Shown one piece after another: positions 26,344 to 35,817 of a DNA stretch of 64,000 bases (position 1 is its first letter; each line of letters opens with the position of its first letter). The position numbers were made by a program, and so were the translations under genes. The DNA comes from Sandaracinaceae bacterium (GTDB lineage: Bacteria > Myxococcota_A > Polyangia > Polyangiales > Sandaracinaceae). The stretch covers positions 19,964 to 83,963 of the forward strand of contig JAHBWG010000042.1 in NCBI GenBank assembly GCA_019637095.1, given 5' to 3'. Below the pieces are notes generated by a model. It saw nothing but the letters and a program-made list of their open reading frames with translations, did no database searches and was not told the DNA's origin.

Positions 26344-26960
26344 CGCTGCGGCTCGGGGTCGGGGAGGGGGGCGTCCTCGTCGAGGTCGACGCAGCGTACG
26401 CCCTCGGCGCCCAGGACGTAGCGGTACCCGCTCTCGGGACAGATCGCCTCGTCGCCCGGGGAGGCGAGGACGAGCCGGTGGCCGTGCCGGCTCATCCACC
26501 CGCTCGGGACGGCCGGTACGCCCAAGACGAGGGCGTAGTCCGCGACGTCGCGCGTCACGACCGCGCCGGCGCCGATGAAGGCGTGCCGCCCGATGGTCGT
26601 GCCGCACACGATCGTCGCGTTCGCCCCGACCGTCGCGCCGCGACGGATCACCGTCGACTCGTAGAGCGCGCGCCGGTTCACCGCGGCGCGCGGGTTCGAG
26701 ACGTTCGTGAGCACGCACGACGGGCCGAGGAACACGTCGTCCTCGACGACCGTGCCGGTGTAGAGCGACACGTTGTTCTGCACCTTCACGCGGTCGCCGA
26801 CGCGGACTCCGTCCGCGACGAAGCAGTTCTGACCGAAGGAGCACCCGCGGCCGATCTCGGCGCCGCGCATGATGTGGCAGAAGTGCCAGATGCGCGTCCC
26901 TTCGCCGAGGCAGCCGTGGTCGTCGACGACCGCCGTCGGGTGGATGAACACCGAGCTCAT
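26340..26960 (-). CDS. wbpD: UDP-sugar N-acetyltransferase, WbpD-like
   Basis: A 206-residue left-handed beta-helix acyltransferase with hexapeptide repeats (for example VFIHPTAVVDD, GTRIWHFCHIM, VKVQNNVSLY, ATIVCGTTIG) and the family segment VLTNVSNPRA. It acetylates the 3-amino group to give UDP-2,3-diacetamido-2,3-dideoxy-hexuronic acid. ATG 26960 overlaps the WbpB stop. A C-terminal extension (CPESGYRYVLG and an acidic tail) is also known from WlbB-type relatives. Cytoplasmic. Confidence 0.88.
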   Translation of the reverse strand: MSSVFIHPTAVVDDHGCLGEGTRIWHFCHIMRGAEIGRGCSFGQNCFVADGVRVGDRVKVQNNVSLYTGTVVEDDVFLGPSCVLTNVSNPRAAVNRRALYESTVIRRGATVGANATIVCGTTIGRHAFIGAGAVVTRDVADYALVLGVPAVPSGWMSRHGHRLVLASPGDEAICPESGYRYVLGAEGVRCVDLDEDAPLPDPEPQR

Positions 26961-27898
26961 CGCGCGCCGCGGAAGAACGGGTGGAGGGGCCCGCGTGCCC
27001 CCGCAGGCGCCGTGGTGCGGATGCGGTGGGCGAGCTCCACGGACGGACGCGCGTCCTCGATCCCGAAGCCGCCGCCAGCGAGCACGTCCTCGTACACGAC
27101 GGTGTGCAGATCGGTGAACCCCGGCGAGAACTCGAGCTCCTCGCCGTCGATCGCGAGCGACCGGAACGCGGGCGGTCCGTCCGGGCCGGCGGGCAGATCG
27201 GCTGCCCGCGTCGAGAGGTACCATCGCACGTCGGCGCGCTCGAGCTCCAGGAAGCCAGACCAGCGTTCCGGCTCGGCGATGTGGACCTCACACGTCCTCG
27301 GGGCGCCGAAGATCCACTGCAACAGATCGAAGAAGTGTACGCCGATGTTCGTCGGCAGACCGCCGCTCTTGGCCTCCGAGCCCTTCCACGAGATGCGGTA
27401 CCAGGGGCCGCGCCGCGTCACGTAGCTCAGGACGACGTCCGCGCGCCGCGCGCGGTCGCGCACCTCGTCCCGCAGCCGCTGGAGCTGTGGGAGATACCGG
27501 AGCTGCAGCACGGTGTAGACCCGCCTCGCGCTCTCGCGCTCGAGCTCCGCGAGCTGATCGAGGTTCCAGGGGTTGATGACGAGCGGCTTCTCGCAGATCG
27601 CGTGGGCGTTCACCCGCAGCGCCAGGCGCACGTGCGCGTCGTGGAGGTAGTTCGGTGTGCAGATGCTGACGTAGTGCACGCGGTCGGCTTCGCCGAGGCG
27701 CCTCGCCTTCTCGAGGTGGCGGTCGAACCGCTCCACCTCCGTGAAGAACTTCGCGTCGAGGAAATAGCGGTCGAGGATGCCGACCGCGTCGTGCGGATCG
27801 CACGCGGCGACGAGCCGGTTGCCCGTCGCCCGGATGGCCTGCAGGTGTCGCGGGGCGACGAACCCCGCCGCCCCGAGCAGCGCGAAGTTCCGGCTCAT
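26957..27898 (-). CDS. wbpB: UDP-2-acetamido-2-deoxy-glucuronate oxidase, WbpB-like (Gfo/Idh/MocA)
   Basis: A 313-residue NAD-dependent oxidoreductase forming the C3 ketone of UDP-GlcNAcA. It starts NFALLGAAGFVAPRHLQAI, with the Rossmann GxxG-type motif, and continues with VSICTPNYLH, CEKPLV and a long NIGVHFFDLLQWIFGA segment, all typical of WbpB/WlbA. ATG 27898 aligns with family N-termini; GTG 27910 would overlap the Wzc stop (GTGA) and is an alternative. WbpB, WbpD and WbpE genes stand consecutively, a strong pathway signature. Confidence 0.9.
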   Translation of the reverse strand: MSRNFALLGAAGFVAPRHLQAIRATGNRLVAACDPHDAVGILDRYFLDAKFFTEVERFDRHLEKARRLGEADRVHYVSICTPNYLHDAHVRLALRVNAHAICEKPLVINPWNLDQLAELERESARRVYTVLQLRYLPQLQRLRDEVRDRARRADVVLSYVTRRGPWYRISWKGSEAKSGGLPTNIGVHFFDLLQWIFGAPRTCEVHIAEPERWSGFLELERADVRWYLSTRAADLPAGPDGPPAFRSLAIDGEELEFSPGFTDLHTVVYEDVLAGGGFGIEDARPSVELAHRIRTTAPAGARGPLHPFFRGAR

Positions 27899-27906
27899 CT
27901 CTCGGC

Positions 27907-30192
27907 TCACGGGGGCGAAGCGGCGGACCGATCGCCGGCCTGCGCCGGCGGGTCGTCGCCCGAGTCGTCCTCGGTCGAGTAGTAGCCTTCGCGGCGGTAG
28001 TAGTAATAGTACCCGGCGCCGGACGCGTACCCCTTGCGGCGCGGGTCGATTCCGTTGAGGACGGCGCCGACGACGTTGGCGCCGACGTCGTGGAGCTGGC
28101 GCAGCGCGGAGCGTAGGGCGTCGCGCGTCGTGTCCTGCGCCTTCACCACGATCAGGCACGCGTCGAGCTGCGGGGCGAGCACCGCGGCGTCGGTCACGGC
28201 CCCGAGCGGCGGGCTGTCGAAGATGATGCGGTCGTAGCGCTCCTTCGCCTCGGCGACGAGCTCGAGGAACCGGTGGCTGTGGAACAGCTCCGAGGGGTTC
28301 GGCGGGATCGGACCACACGGCAGCACGTCGAGGTTCGGCACGTCGGTCGGGATCGTCACCTCCTCGAGGCGCTCTTCGCCGACGATGACCGACGTGAAGC
28401 CGCGCGCGCCAGACACGCCGAACGCGCGGTGGACGCGCGGCCGGCGCAGGTCCGTGTCGATCACGAGCACTCGCTTCCCGCTCTGCGCGAGCGAGATGGC
28501 CACGTTCGTCGTGACCGTGGTCTTGCCCTCCCGCGGGCTCGGGCTCGTCACCACCAGCGTGCGGATCGGCGCGTCCGCGCTCATGAACGTCAGGTTCGTG
28601 CGGATGGTGCGGCAGCACTCGGCGGCCGCGCTCATCGGGTGCGCGTGCACGTACGTGTCGCGGCTCTGGTCTTCGGGTTTCTCTCGCCCGCGGCGCCGCT
28701 TCGGCCGCTTGCCGCCGTAGACGGGCGCGGGGGTGCTGCCCTCCTCGATGCGCGGGACGACCCCGAGCACCGTGACGCCCATGATCTCGATGTCTTCGAC
28801 GGACTTCAGCCGCCGATCGAGCTGGCTCAGCGCGAGCGCGAGGAGGAGCCCGAAGGCGAGCCCCGCTCCGACACCCGCTGCCGCGTTCGCGGTGTGGTTG
28901 GGGCTGACGGGGAACCTGGGTCGGAGCGCACGGTCGAGCAGGCGCACGTGCGTCGAGCGGTACATCTGGGTGAGGTTGGTCTCCGTCGAGCGCTCCAGGA
29001 CCATCCCGTACAGCTTGGCGTTGTTCTCGCGGCGCCGGTTCAGGCTGGAGTACTCGATCTCGCGCAGGTTCAGCTCGAGGCCGGCGTGGTGCGCGTCGTC
29101 GAGCTCGCTGCGGAGGCCCGACTCCACCTGACGGACCTCTCGGAGGTCTGCCTCTGCCGCCCGCACCACGCCCTGGACCTCCACCTGGAGCTGGCGGCGC
29201 AGGTCCCCGATGTGTCCGTCGAGCTCCTGCATGCGCGTGTGGTTGGGGCCGTAGCGGGTCGCGAGGCCCTCGCGCTCGGCGAGCTTGGTCCGCAGCGCCT
29301 GTCGCAGCGTGGCGATCGTCGGGTTGTCGGGGAAGGCCGCCGCTGCGTCCTCCGCGTTCGGCACCTGCGCCGCGCTCCGGACCCGCGCGAGGCGGGCGGC
29401 GAGCTCGATGCGACGGTTGCGCGCCTTCGTGAGCGCCGCGTTGAAGTGCTCGATGTCGTTGGCGACGAGGTTCTGGCGGCTCTCCATCGAGACGGAGAGG
29501 ATGTTGTGGCGCTCCTTGAACGCGTGGAGCTCCTGCTCGGAGTCGCCGAGCTGGTCTTGCAGGGTGCGGAGCCGCCCGTCGAGCCACTCGACCGCGCTCA
29601 CCGTGGAGCCCATGCGGTCTTCGAGGGTCTTGTCGATGTAGGCCTGCGCGACCGCGTTCGCCAGCGTCGCCGCGCGCGCCGGGCTGCGGTCCGACACCTT
29701 GATGTGGACGAGGCGCGTGTCCGGCACGGGCTCTACGAGGAGCCGTCCTTGCAGCACCGTCGCGGCTTCATCGACGCTGCGCTCCTGGAAGCTCGCGTGC
29801 TCGCCGTCTGGGACGTTGAAGAAGCTCGGATCGCCGTGCAGGCGCAGCTCGCGCACCACGCGCTCGGCCACCGTGCGGCTCGCGATGATTCGGTTCTGGG
29901 TCTGGAAGAATTCGCGGCTCATCCAGAACGCACCGATCGCGCTCGACACGTCCTCGACCTGGCTGCCGAGGGGGGAGCTGGTCTGCGGGTCGTACTCGAT
30001 GACGCACGTCGCTTGGTACACGCGCGGCTGGCGCAGGGTCCACACGGTGACGAGACCGCCGATGACCCCGACGCACAGCAGGACGAGCCACCAGTAGCCC
30101 AGGACCGCGCGCGCGAGGGCCTTGAAGTCGAGCTCGCTTTCGCCTGCGCGCTCGGGCTTCGCGTTCTCGCTCGACCGTGTCTCGACGTTCAT
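27907..30192 (-). CDS. Wzc-type polysaccharide co-polymerase / BY-tyrosine kinase
   Basis: A 761-residue inner-membrane protein controlling chain length and export. The Wzz domain begins after a TM helix at about 30-51, with a periplasmic coiled-coil region (about 200-410) and a second TM near 445-465 (NAAAGVGAGLAFGLLLALAL). The cytoplasmic kinase has Walker A REGKTT (about 550), Walker A-prime VLVIDTDLRRP (about 575), Walker B IIFDSPP (about 655) and a Tyr cluster near the C-terminus (GYYYYYRREGYYS) for autophosphorylation. Start ATG 30192; it lies 40 bases after the polymerase gene in the EPS operon. Confidence 0.93.
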   Translation of the reverse strand: MNVETRSSENAKPERAGESELDFKALARAVLGYWWLVLLCVGVIGGLVTVWTLRQPRVYQATCVIEYDPQTSSPLGSQVEDVSSAIGAFWMSREFFQTQNRIIASRTVAERVVRELRLHGDPSFFNVPDGEHASFQERSVDEAATVLQGRLLVEPVPDTRLVHIKVSDRSPARAATLANAVAQAYIDKTLEDRMGSTVSAVEWLDGRLRTLQDQLGDSEQELHAFKERHNILSVSMESRQNLVANDIEHFNAALTKARNRRIELAARLARVRSAAQVPNAEDAAAAFPDNPTIATLRQALRTKLAEREGLATRYGPNHTRMQELDGHIGDLRRQLQVEVQGVVRAAEADLREVRQVESGLRSELDDAHHAGLELNLREIEYSSLNRRRENNAKLYGMVLERSTETNLTQMYRSTHVRLLDRALRPRFPVSPNHTANAAAGVGAGLAFGLLLALALSQLDRRLKSVEDIEIMGVTVLGVVPRIEEGSTPAPVYGGKRPKRRRGREKPEDQSRDTYVHAHPMSAAAECCRTIRTNLTFMSADAPIRTLVVTSPSPREGKTTVTTNVAISLAQSGKRVLVIDTDLRRPRVHRAFGVSGARGFTSVIVGEERLEEVTIPTDVPNLDVLPCGPIPPNPSELFHSHRFLELVAEAKERYDRIIFDSPPLGAVTDAAVLAPQLDACLIVVKAQDTTRDALRSALRQLHDVGANVVGAVLNGIDPRRKGYASGAGYYYYYRREGYYSTEDDSGDDPPAQAGDRSAASPP

Positions 30193-30232
30193 CGGCGCGC
30201 CCCGGCGAACCTTGACCGGGCCACTCGGCGAG

Positions 30233-32737
30233 TCAAGGTGTGCCCTCTCGTTGCCCGACCCGGCCGCGGGATTCATCGAGCGCTCGGCGCAGGCGCGCCT
30301 GCTCGCGGCACGCGCGAGACGCCGATCCTCGCCGCTGGCACAGCTCGGCGTGCGCTCGGTAGGCGCGGGCCAGATCGCCGACGCGCTCCGCGACTCGCGC
30401 CGATCCCTGCAGGCCGGTGTCGCGACCAGGATCGAGGCGCTCCGCGCGGCCGTAGGCGCGCAGCGCGGCGAACTGGTGGTCCAGGCCCTCCTGCAGCCGG
30501 CCTTCGAGTGCCCAGACCTGCGCGATCTCCTCGGCGGAGCCCGCGACGCGAGCGCGCATGCGCTCGAGCGTCTCGAGCATCGCAGCCTCGTCGCCGGCGG
30601 CGGCCTGCGCGCGCGCACGGAGCTCCAGGAGCTGTGCCGTCTCTTCGGCCCCCGCGAGCGCCTCGAGCGCGCGTGTGGGCTCACCGGCCGCGAGGTGCGC
30701 GCGAGCGCGCAACGCGACGAGGCGGGGCTCGCGACTCTGGATTGGGGCGAGGAGCGCGAGCGCGCGGGCTGGCTCGCTCGCGTGCAGAGCGCGGTCCGCC
30801 ATGCGGAGCGTTGCGCCGAGGACCCCGCGCTCAGTGAGGTACGTGTCGATCTCGATCGCGGCTGGCGCGTCGCGGGGCAAGCACCTCCCGAGTCGGTCGA
30901 GCATCTGGTCGCCCGTCGGGTCCGCACCGAGCGATCGGATCGCAGCCCCGGCGAGCTCGGGGCGCGCGCTGAGCGGCGGGCAAGCGAAGCGCGCCGCGGC
31001 GGTCCGGTCGCGGACGCCCGCCTCGCGCACCTCGAGCAATCCCTGCTGCGGGTGGCCGCGAAGGAAGAGGTAGCGCGCCGCCTCCTCGTGTGGCGCGCCC
31101 CAGGAGGGCGCGAGGACCATGGCCCGGTTCAGCCATCGGACGGCGGCCGGGTCGCCGCGTTGCGCGGCCTCGCTTCCGCCGAGGAGCGGAAACGCGGGCT
31201 CGGACGGATGGGTCCGCACGGCGGTGAGGAGCGAGGCCGCGAACTCCGGGTCGCGGGTGCGTAGCTGCGTCTCGAGCCGGCGCTGCATGCCTCGTACCCC
31301 GAGCTGATCGACCCGGCTGGCGAGCGTCAGGGGTAACAGCAACGCGATGGCGCCCGCCCCGGCCGCGATCTTGTGGAGCGGGAGGCGAGTCGGCGCCGTG
31401 GCCGTCCGCCGCCCCTCGGCGACCACGGCGCCATACAGCGTCGCGGCGACTGCCGCGATCCCGGAGAGCTCGAGCGCGTAGTCGACGAGGTCGTGCACGA
31501 AGATGGCCACGACACCGGCGGCGGCCGCGCCGTGTGCCCAGCTCTTGGCGCGGCGCGCGCCGCGCGCGAGCGCCCAGCCGAGCACGACGAGGAGCAAGAC
31601 CGTCAGCGGGAACCCCCACTCGGAGGCCCATTGCGCGGGGAGGCTCTCGGGGTGGGTGGCGCGGGTCGTCGTCCCGAAGCGCGACACGAAGGCGGCCGAG
31701 AAGGCGCCTCGCCCCACGCCGAGCCACGGGTGATCGACCGCGAGGTCCAGCCCCATCCACGCGAGCTCGAGCTTCTCGAGGCCCGAGCGCTCGAAGTCGC
31801 GGTAGATGCCCTCGGCGGCGACGTACAGGCCGAGCCCGATCCCCGTGGCGACCGCCGCGCTGGCAACCAGGAGCGAGGGGCCGCCGCCGCGCCCGCGGTG
31901 GCGCAGCGCGCCGAACATGCCGAGCGCGAGGAAGCCCACGACGAGCGAGGCGACCCCACCGCGCGAGACGGCCATCAGGCTCGTCGCGCTGACGAGCACG
32001 CCGCCCGCGAGCCAGGCCCAGCGCGCGCGGGGGGAGTCGCGGTCGAGCCCCAGGCCCACGAGCACCGGGGCGCACATCGACAAGAACCCGCTGAGCTGGT
32101 TGTCGTTCACGATCGGGGCGCGCAGTAGGTAGGCGGGGTTCACGGGCTCGTACACGCCGAACACTCGGTCGGCTCCGATGGAGGCGTGCGCGAGCGCCAC
32201 CACCGCCATCGCGATCCCCGAAGTGCCGACCGCGGCAAACACGGCGCGCCGATGTCCGAGCGCGACCAGCGTGCTCGCGGCGAGGAACGCGGCGAGGAGC
32301 CCCGCGCCCTTGACGACCTCGAGCAGCGTCGCGCCGGGCGCGAGGGACAGCGCGATCCAATCGGCGGGGGGCTCCGCCAGCGCAGCCGAGGCCCCGTCGG
32401 TCAGCTCGACCGCGCGCGGCTGGAGCCACCCGGTCAGCCGCCGCGGGAGCGGCAGGACCTGCAAGGCGGTGAAGAGGGTCGCGCCGAGCGCGGTGAGCCC
32501 GACGGCGCCGAGCGGCGGCGCGCGCTCGTCCTTCGCGGCGGCCCAGGCCGCGGCCAGGCACGCGGCCCCGCACATCCCGCTGACGATGGCGACGCCCCAA
32601 CCGAACACGCCGCCGAGGAGCTGTGGGGCGACCACGACGGCGGCGGTGAGGAGCGTCGGCGCCGCCCACGTGACCACGCGGCGGACGCGCCGCCGCGCGT
32701 CGCGGCGGCGCTCATCCCGTCGCGCGTGAGAGGGCAT
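30233..32737 (-). CDS. Wzy/WaaL-family polysaccharide polymerase with C-terminal TPR-like domain
   Basis: An 834-residue protein with about ten to twelve membrane helices over residues 25-490 and an O-antigen ligase/polymerase signature (DHPWLGVGRGAFSAAF) in the large periplasmic loop. This is followed by an unusual helical TPR-like region (about 500-810; for example EPARALALLAPIQSREP and ALRAYGRAERLDPGRD). Polymerases usually end after the last helix, so the 300-residue solenoid is extra. ATG 32737 overlaps the upstream dehydratase gene by 26 bases. It probably polymerises the repeat unit exported by the Wzc/OPX system. Confidence 0.85.
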   Translation of the reverse strand: MPSHARRDERRRDARRRVRRVVTWAAPTLLTAAVVVAPQLLGGVFGWGVAIVSGMCGAACLAAAWAAAKDERAPPLGAVGLTALGATLFTALQVLPLPRRLTGWLQPRAVELTDGASAALAEPPADWIALSLAPGATLLEVVKGAGLLAAFLAASTLVALGHRRAVFAAVGTSGIAMAVVALAHASIGADRVFGVYEPVNPAYLLRAPIVNDNQLSGFLSMCAPVLVGLGLDRDSPRARWAWLAGGVLVSATSLMAVSRGGVASLVVGFLALGMFGALRHRGRGGGPSLLVASAAVATGIGLGLYVAAEGIYRDFERSGLEKLELAWMGLDLAVDHPWLGVGRGAFSAAFVSRFGTTTRATHPESLPAQWASEWGFPLTVLLLVVLGWALARGARRAKSWAHGAAAAGVVAIFVHDLVDYALELSGIAAVAATLYGAVVAEGRRTATAPTRLPLHKIAAGAGAIALLLPLTLASRVDQLGVRGMQRRLETQLRTRDPEFAASLLTAVRTHPSEPAFPLLGGSEAAQRGDPAAVRWLNRAMVLAPSWGAPHEEAARYLFLRGHPQQGLLEVREAGVRDRTAAARFACPPLSARPELAGAAIRSLGADPTGDQMLDRLGRCLPRDAPAAIEIDTYLTERGVLGATLRMADRALHASEPARALALLAPIQSREPRLVALRARAHLAAGEPTRALEALAGAEETAQLLELRARAQAAAGDEAAMLETLERMRARVAGSAEEIAQVWALEGRLQEGLDHQFAALRAYGRAERLDPGRDTGLQGSARVAERVGDLARAYRAHAELCQRRGSASRACREQARLRRALDESRGRVGQREGTP

Positions 32738-34679
32738 CACCGAGGCTCGGGCCGGGGCTCGTCGCGTCCGCGGCCGGATCCGCCCTCGGCGGCGCGGGGA
32801 GCGCAGTCGAAGGGGGCGTGAACTCCGGCACGCACGCTCGCAAGCACGCGACGACCTGCGCCGCTTCACCCGTCGCGGCGGCGTCGCCGAGCGCCTCGAG
32901 CCGGCGGCCGACCTCGGCCCAGGGGACGCGGGCGTGGTGGCCGACGAAGATCTTCGGGTGCCGCGTCTTGTTCGCGTTCTCGGCGTCCGTGCTGAGCTCC
33001 TCGAAGAGCTTCTCGCCGGGCCGGACGCCGGTGTAGCGGATCTCGACGTCGAGGTCCGGTCGGAGGCCGGAGAGGCGGATGAGGTCGCGCGCCAAGTCGA
33101 CGATCTTGACCGGCTCCCCCATGTCCAAGATGAAGATCTCGCCGCCCTCGCCCATGCTGCCCGCCTGCAAGACGAGCTGACACGCCTCGGGGATCGTCAT
33201 GAAGTACCGGGTCATGTCGGGGTGGGTCACGGTGACGGGGCCGCCCGCGAGGATCTGCTCCTTGAAGATCGGGATGACCGAGCCGGCGGAGCCCAAGACG
33301 TTGCCGAAGCGCACCGTGACGAAGCGCGTGCGGCTCTGCGCGTCGAGCGCCTGGACGTAGGTCTCGGCGACGCGCTTGGTGGCGCCCATCACGCTCGACG
33401 GGTTCACGGCCTTGTCGGTCGAGACGAGCACGAACCGCTCGGCGCCGAAGGCGTCGGCGAGGTCGGCGACGGTGCGCGTCCCGAGCACGTTGTTCTTCAC
33501 CGCCTCGCCCGGGTTCCACTCCATCATCGGGACGTGCTTGTGCGCCGCGGCGTGGAACACCGCCCAGGGTGAGTGCTCCTCGAAGATCTGGCGCATGCGC
33601 GCGCCGTCCGTCACGTCCGCGAGGAGCGGGACCACGTCGAGCGCGGGGTGGCTCTCGACGAGCTCGCGGTGGACCTGGAAGAGGTTGTTCTCGGCGCGCT
33701 CCGCGAGCAGGAGCCGAGCGGGCCGGTAGAGCGCGACCTGGCGGCAGATCTCGGAGCCGATCGAGCCGCCCGCGCCCGTCACGAGGATCGTCCGATCGCG
33801 CAGCGTTTCGGCGATCGCGTCGTCGTCGAGCGCGACCGGCGCGCGGCGCAGCAGGTCCTCGATGGCGACCGGGCGGATCCGGGTGATCTCCACCCGCCCG
33901 CTCGCGATCTGGTAGAGGCCCGGGATGATCTTCACCGGGAGGGAGGCCTCCTCGGCGAGGCGCGCGATGCGGCGGATCGCTTCGCCGGGGACGCTGGCCA
34001 TCGTGATGAGGACCTGCTGCGCGCCGTGATGCGCGCAGAGCGCGGCGAGATCCTTCGTGGTGCCCAGGACGGGGATGCCGTTCACGATGACCCCGCGCTT
34101 GGCTGGATCGTCGTCGAGGAAGCCGACCGCGCGCAGGCCGATCGCTGGGTTGAGCGCGATCTCCTTGCTCATGAGCACGCCGCCGGCGCCCGCCCCGACG
34201 AGCATCGTCGGCACCGCCTCCGTGCTCCGCGCCTTCTCGGCGTTGCGGCGGCTCTCGAGGTGCTCGCCGAGCAGGCGCCGCGCCACGCGGACGCCCGCGA
34301 CCGCCAAGAACATCAGGACGAGGTTGGCCGCGAGCACCCCGAGCGGGATCACCCCGTGTCGCAGGTACGGGTAGTCGAACTGGAGCTCACCGAGCGCGAT
34401 GCGCGTCCACAAGAGCAAGACGTTGGCGAGGACGGTGGCGACCAGGATCCGCCACGCCTCGCGCAGCCCGACGTGGCGCCAGCTGTAGCGCGGGACGCCG
34501 AAGAGCATGAGCACGAGGTACTCGCCGACGACGACGTAGGGCGCGGTGAGGGCGAGCCGGCCCAGGAGGTCGGCCGGAGGGCGCCAGTCGAAGCGGATCA
34601 TGAAGGCGAGCGCGAACGCGAGCGCGAGGACCGTGAGGTCGATCGCGATCTGCGAGAGGCGCAGGACGTTGGCCTTCAT
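32712..34679 (-). CDS. Membrane-bound UDP-sugar 4,6-dehydratase (WbpM/PglF/CapD-like)
   Basis: A 655-residue enzyme. Four N-terminal membrane helices (about 1-125) precede a CoA-binding-like Rossmann region and a second NAD-binding SDR domain with GAGGSIGSE (about 300). The catalytic SDR region reads VSTDKAVNPSSVMGATK, with the Met-x3-Lys arrangement of WbpM/FlaA1 rather than Tyr-x3-Lys. It should convert UDP-GlcNAc to a 4-keto-6-deoxy sugar. ATG 34679 overlaps the aminotransferase stop, which is consistent with a dehydratase-aminotransferase pair as in bacillosamine-type synthesis. Confidence 0.92.
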   Translation of the reverse strand: MKANVLRLSQIAIDLTVLALAFALAFMIRFDWRPPADLLGRLALTAPYVVVGEYLVLMLFGVPRYSWRHVGLREAWRILVATVLANVLLLWTRIALGELQFDYPYLRHGVIPLGVLAANLVLMFLAVAGVRVARRLLGEHLESRRNAEKARSTEAVPTMLVGAGAGGVLMSKEIALNPAIGLRAVGFLDDDPAKRGVIVNGIPVLGTTKDLAALCAHHGAQQVLITMASVPGEAIRRIARLAEEASLPVKIIPGLYQIASGRVEITRIRPVAIEDLLRRAPVALDDDAIAETLRDRTILVTGAGGSIGSEICRQVALYRPARLLLAERAENNLFQVHRELVESHPALDVVPLLADVTDGARMRQIFEEHSPWAVFHAAAHKHVPMMEWNPGEAVKNNVLGTRTVADLADAFGAERFVLVSTDKAVNPSSVMGATKRVAETYVQALDAQSRTRFVTVRFGNVLGSAGSVIPIFKEQILAGGPVTVTHPDMTRYFMTIPEACQLVLQAGSMGEGGEIFILDMGEPVKIVDLARDLIRLSGLRPDLDVEIRYTGVRPGEKLFEELSTDAENANKTRHPKIFVGHHARVPWAEVGRRLEALGDAAATGEAAQVVACLRACVPEFTPPSTALPAPPRADPAADATSPGPSLGDALSRATG

Positions 34680-35812
34680 GACGCCGAGGCTCCCGGGACG
34701 GCGCCACGGACGGCGCGGATGACGCGCCCGAGGTCGTCGTCCGTCAGGAACGACGAGCTCGGCAGGCAGATCCCCCGCGCGAACACGTCCTCGGCCACTG
34801 CGCCGCCGACGCGCTCCGCGCTGGCGTAGAGCGGCTGCAGGTGCATGGGCTTCCACGCGGGCCTCGCCTCGATGTCGTCGCGCGCGAGCGCGGCGAGGAG
34901 GGCGTCGCGGTCGACGCCGAGCCGCGTGGGATCGACGGTGAACACGCTGAGCCAGTTCGTGTGCAGGCCCCACTCCGCTTGCGGCATGAGCTCCAGGCCG
35001 TCGAGGTCCGCGAACGCGTCGCGATACTGGAACGCGACGCGGCGGCGCTGGCGGACACGCTCCGCCAGGACCGCGAGCTGTCCGCGTCCGATCCCTGCCA
35101 ACACGTTGCTCATCCGGTAGTTGTACCCGAGCTCCGAGTGTTCATACGCGATGCCCGGATCGCGCGCCTGGGTGGACCAGAAGCGCGCTCGGTCGACGAG
35201 CGCGCGATCGCGGCTCGTCAGCGCGCCGCCGCCGGTGGTGGTGATGATCTTGTTCCCGTTGAAGCTGAGCACGCCGACGTCCCCGAGCGCGCCGACCTGG
35301 CGGCCGCGGTGCTCGGTGCCGAGCGCCTCCGCGGCGTCCTCGACGACGGGGACGCCATAGCGGGCGGCGAGCGGCAGGATCGCGTCGAGGTCCGCGCTCT
35401 GTCCGTAGAGGTGTACGACGACGAGGGCCGCGGGCCGTCGGCCGCGGCGCTCGGCCGCCCGCAGCGCGTCCTCGAGGCAGCAGGGGTCGAGGTTGAAGGA
35501 GGTGCGCTCGCTGTCGAGCAGCACCGGGCGCGCGCCGAGGTAGGCGATCGGGTTGACGCTCGCCACGAAGGTCAGGGTAGGGCAGAGCACCTCGTCGCCG
35601 GGGCCGACGCCGAGCGCGCGCAGCGCGAGGTGCAGCGCCGCGGTGCCCGATGCGAGCGCGCACGTCGGCGCGCCGACCACGCGCGCGAGCTCGTCCTCGA
35701 AGGCGTCGAGGTTCGGGCCGACCGAGGAGAGCCAGTTCGTCGCGAACGCCTCGGCGACGTAGCCCGCTTCGAGCCCGCCCATGTGGGGCGCGGAGAGGTA
35801 GAGGCGGGACAT
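34676..35812 (-). CDS. UDP-4-keto-sugar aminotransferase (DegT family, PglE/LegC-like)
   Basis: A 378-residue PLP enzyme: YLSAPHMGGLEAGYVAEAF at the start, LASGTAALHLALRALG, VVEDAAEALG and Schiff-base Lys in FNGNKIITTTGGGA. This subgroup aminates the 4-keto product of WbpM-type dehydratases to a 4-amino-4,6-dideoxy sugar. ATG 35812 fits the family; GTG 35821 would overlap the epimerase stop (GTGA). The adjacency and overlap with the 4,6-dehydratase support joint action. No acetyltransferase of the PglD type is seen beside it. Confidence 0.88.
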   Translation of the reverse strand: MSRLYLSAPHMGGLEAGYVAEAFATNWLSSVGPNLDAFEDELARVVGAPTCALASGTAALHLALRALGVGPGDEVLCPTLTFVASVNPIAYLGARPVLLDSERTSFNLDPCCLEDALRAAERRGRRPAALVVVHLYGQSADLDAILPLAARYGVPVVEDAAEALGTEHRGRQVGALGDVGVLSFNGNKIITTTGGGALTSRDRALVDRARFWSTQARDPGIAYEHSELGYNYRMSNVLAGIGRGQLAVLAERVRQRRRVAFQYRDAFADLDGLELMPQAEWGLHTNWLSVFTVDPTRLGVDRDALLAALARDDIEARPAWKPMHLQPLYASAERVGGAVAEDVFARGICLPSSSFLTDDDLGRVIRAVRGAVPGASAS

Positions 35813-35817
35813 CCTCG

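Noticed and set aside
28273..30837. 854-codon plus-strand frame
   Set aside because: Antisense to the Wzc-type kinase gene, whose Walker motifs and tyrosine tail are clear.
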